Source of the DNA: Pseudoxanthomonas sp. CF125
GTDB lineage: Bacteria; Pseudomonadota; Gammaproteobacteria; Xanthomonadales; Xanthomonadaceae
NCBI RefSeq assembly: GCF_900104085.1
Contig: NZ_FNLD01000001.1
Location: 1,158,096-1,222,095, forward strand
DNA length: 64,000 nucleotides
Direction of reading: 5' to 3'
Shown here: one piece after another, positions 61,161 through 64,000 of the stretch
Layout of the letters: every line of letters begins with the position of its first letter
Numbering within the stretch: the first letter of the stretch is position 1
Notes under the pieces: generated by a model
Databases searched by the model: none
Seen by the model: the letters and a program-made list of their open reading frames with translations, nothing else
What the model was told of the DNA's origin: nothing
Program-made: the position numbers and the translations under genes

Positions 61161-61652
61161 ATGAAAAACTTTCTTGTGCTCGCGGCCTTGATGCTGAGTC
61201 CCACCGCCCTTGCTGAAGAGGCGTTTCAAGACTGGACAGTTGATAGAGCAGGTAATGTAATCGCTGCCCAAACTGTGAACGCGAGTGGTGGGACGCTTCT
61301 ATACGCCTGTTATATAACCGAGCAAAAGTGCGTTTATGCGATTTCGACGGGACTATCCTGCGAGGACGGATCAACCTACATGTCTCTCGTCAATTCGTCC
61401 GGGAAAGGCTCAGCACTGATGCTGCAGTGCGCCGCGGATCCGGAGGGTGATCTGATGGTGTTTTCAGACCATGATGAAGCCGCTCGGGCCATTGACCATG
61501 CAAGCGGAATCATTGGTATTGCTATCCCAACAGATCAAGCAACCGGGTCTTTCCATGCCTTCAAGTTCAGCATGCGTGGTTTCACTGCGGCATCACAGCG
61601 TGCGGCAAGCCTGACCCAGTCTGCTGAGAAGCCGCGAAACAGCACCCTCTAA
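61161..61652 (+). CDS. Secreted protein in the lysogeny operon
   Basis: 163 residues from the ATG at 61161 with AAGGGGG ahead. A cleavable signal peptide (M-K-N-F-L-V-L-A-A-L-M-L...A-L-A) is followed by a periplasmic or exported domain with four Cys (Y-A-C-Y, K-C-V-Y, L-S-C-E, L-Q-C-A), possibly two disulfides. Located behind the repressor, it is a candidate lysogenic-conversion or superinfection-exclusion protein. Confidence 0.65.
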   Translation: MKNFLVLAALMLSPTALAEEAFQDWTVDRAGNVIAAQTVNASGGTLLYACYITEQKCVYAISTGLSCEDGSTYMSLVNSSGKGSALMLQCAADPEGDLMVFSDHDEAARAIDHASGIIGIAIPTDQATGSFHAFKFSMRGFTAASQRAASLTQSAEKPRNSTL

Positions 61653-61677
61653 AGCATCTTATTCCAAATAGTCATAA

Positions 61678-61736
61678 GTAAACTGCCGTTTACGCGTAAA
61701 TAGCTGTTGACCTCGTAAGGTAAACGATGGTTTACT
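61678..61736 (+). promoter_or_regulatory. Second operator triplet with rightward early promoter
   Basis: Three more copies of the same site: GTAAACTGCCGTTTAC (61678-61693), GTAAATAGCTGTTGAC (61696-61711), GTAAACGATGGTTTAC (61720-61735). TTGACC (61707-61712) and TTTACT (61731-61736) with an 18-base spacer form a promoter inside the last two sites, mirroring the cro promoter. It drives the operon starting at 61776. Confidence 0.85.
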
Positions 61737-61775
61737 TACTCCCATCAAGCCACCACGGCCTGACGGGAGAACGAG

Positions 61776-62447
61776 ATGGGTCACGCAGCACGCAACCTTG
61801 CTTATCACTTTGTAGCTGACACCCTCCGTGACGGGACGCCCATCCCTGCGAACGGCGAATGGCTTGAACACACCGGCCCACTGCAACTGTGCAGCTCTGG
61901 CCTGCATGCCAGTACTCATCCCTTCGACGCCCTGCAGTACGCACCTGGCAATACCTTGTGCTTGGTCGAACTAGGCGGAGAAATCAAGACCGGCGATGAC
62001 AAGGTGGTCGCAACCCGCCGCAAGATCATCAAGCGAATTGACGCCGAGCCGCTTATGCGCGAGTTCGCGCGGTGGTCTGCCCTCCAAGTGATTGAGTTGT
62101 GGGATGCACCGGATGTAGTTCGTCAATACCTCACCACTGGTGATGAGTCTTTAAGGGACGCTGCCTGGGACGCTGCCAGGGCCGCTGCCAGGGACGCTGC
62201 CGGGGCCGCTGCCTGGGACGCTGCCAGGGCCGCTGCCAGGGCCGCTGCCTGGGACGCTGCCAGGGACGCTGCCAGGGCCGCTGCCTGGGACGCTGCCTGG
62301 GCCGCTGCCTGGGCCGCTGCCTGGGACGCTGCCAGGGCCGCTGCCAGGGACGCTGCCGGGGCCGCTGCCTGGGACGCTGCCAGGGACGCTCAGCGCGAGC
62401 GCTTCGCGAAGATGGTGGACGCAGCGTTCAAGGCTGTGAAGTCATGA
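61776..62447 (+). CDS. DUF7666-like protein with Ala-rich tetrapeptide repeats
   Basis: 223 residues. Residues ~1-125 form a compact domain with S-G-L-H-A-S, P-F-D-A-L-Q-Y, L-V-E-L-G-G-E-I and D-D-K-V-V-A-T-R-R-K-I-I. Residues 127-205 are about 20 four-residue units of the form [W/R/G]-[D/A]-A-A encoded by a 12-bp DNA repeat, then a basic C-terminal helix. It is the first gene behind the second operator triplet. A related domain recurs in the gene at 63254. Function unknown. Confidence 0.75.
   Translation: MGHAARNLAYHFVADTLRDGTPIPANGEWLEHTGPLQLCSSGLHASTHPFDALQYAPGNTLCLVELGGEIKTGDDKVVATRRKIIKRIDAEPLMREFARWSALQVIELWDAPDVVRQYLTTGDESLRDAAWDAARAAARDAAGAAAWDAARAAARAAAWDAARDAARAAAWDAAWAAAWAAAWDAARAAARDAAGAAAWDAARDAQRERFAKMVDAAFKAVKS
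62154..62390 (+). repeat. 12-bp tandem repeat inside coding sequence
   Basis: About 20 units of [TGG/AGG/GGG]-[GAC/GCC]-GCT-GCC in phase with the reading frame. Units are near identical at DNA level and differ mainly in the first and second codon. Such arrays change length by replication slippage without breaking the frame. Confidence 0.9.
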
Positions 62448-62755
62448 GCGCCGTCCTCCACACCCCCGACTCCCTAGAGTCCCAGCTCATGTCCCTCCCC
62501 GCGTTCGTGGAGGAGGCGATGGGCGAAATGGCCCTGGGCAAGTTCATCGCCGCGTATCTGGCGCCTGATCCGATCCAGGCCGCCCGTGAGCTGGACGCGC
62601 TGGTCGCCGCATATCTCGTGGACTGGGTAGCCGACTACCGCCGTCGCGAGTCCAACAAGACGGGCTACATCAGCGAGGAACAAGCCCTCCGCGACGGCAT
62701 CGCCATGTTCACCGAGACGGCGCGCAAGTGGCCGATTGGGTTGGCGCGGTCGTGA
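62444..62755 (+). CDS. Hypothetical early phage protein
   Basis: 103 residues, start overlapping the previous stop (ATGA). Helical and acidic, with A-A-Y-L-V-D-W-V-A-D-Y-R-R-R-E. No recognised domain. Part of the rightward operon. Confidence 0.6.
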   Translation: MSAVLHTPDSLESQLMSLPAFVEEAMGEMALGKFIAAYLAPDPIQAARELDALVAAYLVDWVADYRRRESNKTGYISEEQALRDGIAMFTETARKWPIGLARS

Positions 62756-63072
62756 GCGGACATACACCCGGGCCGTGGACCGCGCATCAGTACGGAGTGC
62801 GTGACGCTGGTGGTTATATCTGCGCACTCAAATGGCCAAGTCTGTACACCGGCCAAGACGAGCGCTACTGGCGAGAAACTGCTGAGCGTCAGGCTGACGC
62901 CCGCCTGATCGCTGCGGCGCCCGAACTCCTGGCTGCCGCTCAACTCGCTCTGCGAAACCTTCATCGCAACTTGGCAAGCGAGGAAGCCTGCGGTTCGCCC
63001 TTTATGGGCGATGACGACCACGAGGCGATTGCCGCGCTGACCGCCGCCATCGCAAAGACGGCACAGCCATGA
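62752..63072 (+). CDS. Phage protein of the H-T-P-G-P-W type
   Basis: 106 residues from the GTG at 62752 (GTGA overlap). It begins M-S-G-H-T-P-G-P-W and has A-D-A-R-L-I-A-A-A-P-E-L-L-A-A-A, a layout common in small proteins of temperate phages. Function not established. Confidence 0.65.
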   Translation: MSGHTPGPWTAHQYGVRDAGGYICALKWPSLYTGQDERYWRETAERQADARLIAAAPELLAAAQLALRNLHRNLASEEACGSPFMGDDDHEAIAALTAAIAKTAQP

Positions 63073-63254
63073 AGCCCCGCACAGCCCCCTTCCCGCTAAT
63101 CGACCCGCAAGACGTGGCGCGAATCCTCGTCGCGGACTACGGCCTGGACGTGATCGCGATGAATAACGAGTCGATTGAGGAATTCAACCAAGAACGCCTA
63201 GACCACGAGGCGGCTAATCCGCAGACCCGTACCAACTACAAGGGAAATTTCTGA
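63069..63254 (+). CDS. Small hypothetical phage protein
   Basis: 61 residues, ATGA overlap at the start and TGATG at the end. Contains F-P-L-I-D-P-Q-D-V-A-R-I-L-V. No recognised domain. Confidence 0.55.
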   Translation: MKPRTAPFPLIDPQDVARILVADYGLDVIAMNNESIEEFNQERLDHEAANPQTRTNYKGNF

Positions 63255-64000
63255 TGGCAACCACCAGCAAGGTAATCAAGAAACTCAAGCCCGGCGAAGT
63301 CTTCGTGTTCGGAAGCAACGCCGACGGCCAGCACATCGGCGGCGCTGCGAAAACTGCAGTCGAGAAGTTCGGCGCCATCATGGGCCAGGGCGAGGGATTG
63401 CAGGGTGATTGCTACGCAATTCCGACGATGGAGGGGATAGACTCGCTGAAGTTGGCGGTAACGCGTTTCCTGTCGTTTGCAGTCGATACGCCATCCAAGA
63501 CATTCCTGGTTACCGCGATTGGTACGGGCATCGCGGGCCACACAGCATCTGACATAGCACCACTGTTCTCTGGCGCACCGGACAATGTTGTCCTGCCTGC
63601 TGAGTTCATGCTGGAAAAGGTAATCACCAGCTATAAGGGGTTCGACAAGAGCCTGCAGTGCCGCGGGTTTCAGTACGAAATTGGCAAGACCTACACGCAC
63701 AAAGGGGCGGTCACTGCGTGTGGCGGCGGCTTCCATGCATGCCACCAGCATCCGCTTGCCGTGTTGACCTACTACGGCCTGCGTGATGGCAACCGCTACG
63801 CGCTCGTGGAGCAATCTGGGGCGCTCGACCAGGAAAGCGACAAGACAGCCAGTCAGAAGATCAAGATCACCGCCGAAATCGGCGTGCCGGGTCTGATTAA
63901 AGCTGCCATCGAGTGGACCAAGAAGTCGGCTTCACCCACCAGCGGCAACTACGCCCACAGCGCCACCAGCGGCGACTACGCCCACAGCGCCACCAGCGGC
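63254..64000 (+). CDS. A1S_2505-type domain fused to DUF7666-like domain, repeat tail (partial)
   Basis: Open from the ATG at 63254 to the window end (249 codons seen). Residues ~1-110: V-F-V-F-G-S-N-A-D-G-Q-H-I-G-G-A-A and L-Q-G-D-C-Y-A-I-P-T, the pattern of macro-like, A1S_2505-type phage proteins. Residues ~128-225: a DUF7666-like domain (G-F-H-A-C-H-Q-H-P-L, L-V-E-Q-S-G, D-K-T-A-S-Q-K-I) related to the one at 61776. From residue 229 a nine-residue repeat T-S-G-D-Y-A-H-S-A begins. The total length is unknown. Confidence 0.75.
   Translation, partial: MATTSKVIKKLKPGEVFVFGSNADGQHIGGAAKTAVEKFGAIMGQGEGLQGDCYAIPTMEGIDSLKLAVTRFLSFAVDTPSKTFLVTAIGTGIAGHTASDIAPLFSGAPDNVVLPAEFMLEKVITSYKGFDKSLQCRGFQYEIGKTYTHKGAVTACGGGFHACHQHPLAVLTYYGLRDGNRYALVEQSGALDQESDKTASQKIKITAEIGVPGLIKAAIEWTKKSASPTSGNYAHSATSGDYAHSATSG
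63938..64000 (+). repeat. 27-bp in-frame tandem repeat, cut by window end
   Basis: The unit codes T-S-G-[N/D]-Y-A-H-S-A. Two full copies and the start of a third are visible before the sequence ends. The regular S-G-x-Y/A-H-S-A spacing suggests a stacked beta-roll or helix. Confidence 0.8.

Larger units (their letters stand above)
28598..64000. mobile_element. Temperate podovirus-like prophage (right end outside window)
   Basis: The block begins behind a tRNA gene with a tyrosine integrase and then carries ordered phage modules: tail fibres, ejection proteins, connector, capsid, scaffold, portal, terminase, lysis, recombination/replication, immunity and a rightward early operon. Almost all genes from 30.0 to 60.3 kb are on the minus strand with overlapping stop/start codons. 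No long tail-tube, sheath or tape-measure gene is present, which with the gp10-like and ejection proteins argues for a short-tailed phage. The exact left att core is unresolved and the right one lies beyond 64 kb. Confidence 0.9.

Noticed and set aside
62154..62390. CRISPR-like appearance of regularly spaced repeats
   Set aside because: Units are contiguous 12-mers in coding phase without spacers, and there are no cas genes.

Overview
The window is high-GC bacterial chromosome followed by the first ~35 kb of a prophage. Xanthomonadaceae (Lysobacter/Luteimonas/Xanthomonas-like) is the likely host. This is inferred from the gene families, the REP-associated transposase (RAYT) remnants with long palindromes, the TTGACN-type promoters and the gene style; there is no rRNA or marker gene to fix the genus.

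Positions 1-9298 and 17808-28271 are host envelope-polysaccharide genes. They include a BioF2-type acetyltransferase tail, GNAT proteins, a flippase, an acyltransferase-3, a GT4, an asparagine-synthase-like amidotransferase, two methyltransferases, an ACP/acyl-AMP ligase/NAD-synthase-like/GNAT operon, a polysaccharide deacetylase, a GT2, a polyprenyl-phosphate sugar transferase and a secreted beta-helix protein. Together these could build, decorate (acyl, amide, methyl), flip and trim a surface glycan. The set resembles loci associated with exosortase A, but no exosortase or PEP-CTERM protein lies in this window.

The cluster is interrupted at 9299-17807. This stretch holds palindromic repeats, two RAYT fragments, a two-gene secreted RHS system (15072-16895 and 10632-14999) with a small membrane protein that is a candidate immunity partner, and a decayed 3' piece of pnp with its terminator.

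A tRNA-Arg(ACG) at 28521-28597 marks the prophage junction. The prophage (about 28.6 kb to beyond 64 kb; right end not seen) looks like a temperate podovirus. A tyrosine integrase is followed by a leftward block that, read in transcription order, runs replication/recombination (60.0 to 51.1 kb), lysis (50.96 to 49.05 kb), terminase, portal, scaffold and capsid (48.2 to 41.8 kb), then connector, DNA-stabilisation, ejection and tail-fibre genes (41.8 to 30.3 kb). The immunity region is at 60.1-61.75 kb: a leftward Cro-like gene, a rightward repressor, and two separate triplets of the same 16-bp operator, one before cro/repressor and one before a rightward early operon. That operon (61776 to the window end) contains two proteins sharing a DUF7666-like domain, each followed by a different tandem-repeat tail.

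The most notable signals are the paired operator triplets with built-in promoters, the repeat-tailed DUF7666-like pair, a lipoprotein serine protease inside the lysis cassette, an M15-type peptidase inside an ejection protein, and the RHS C-terminal module with its putative membrane immunity protein.
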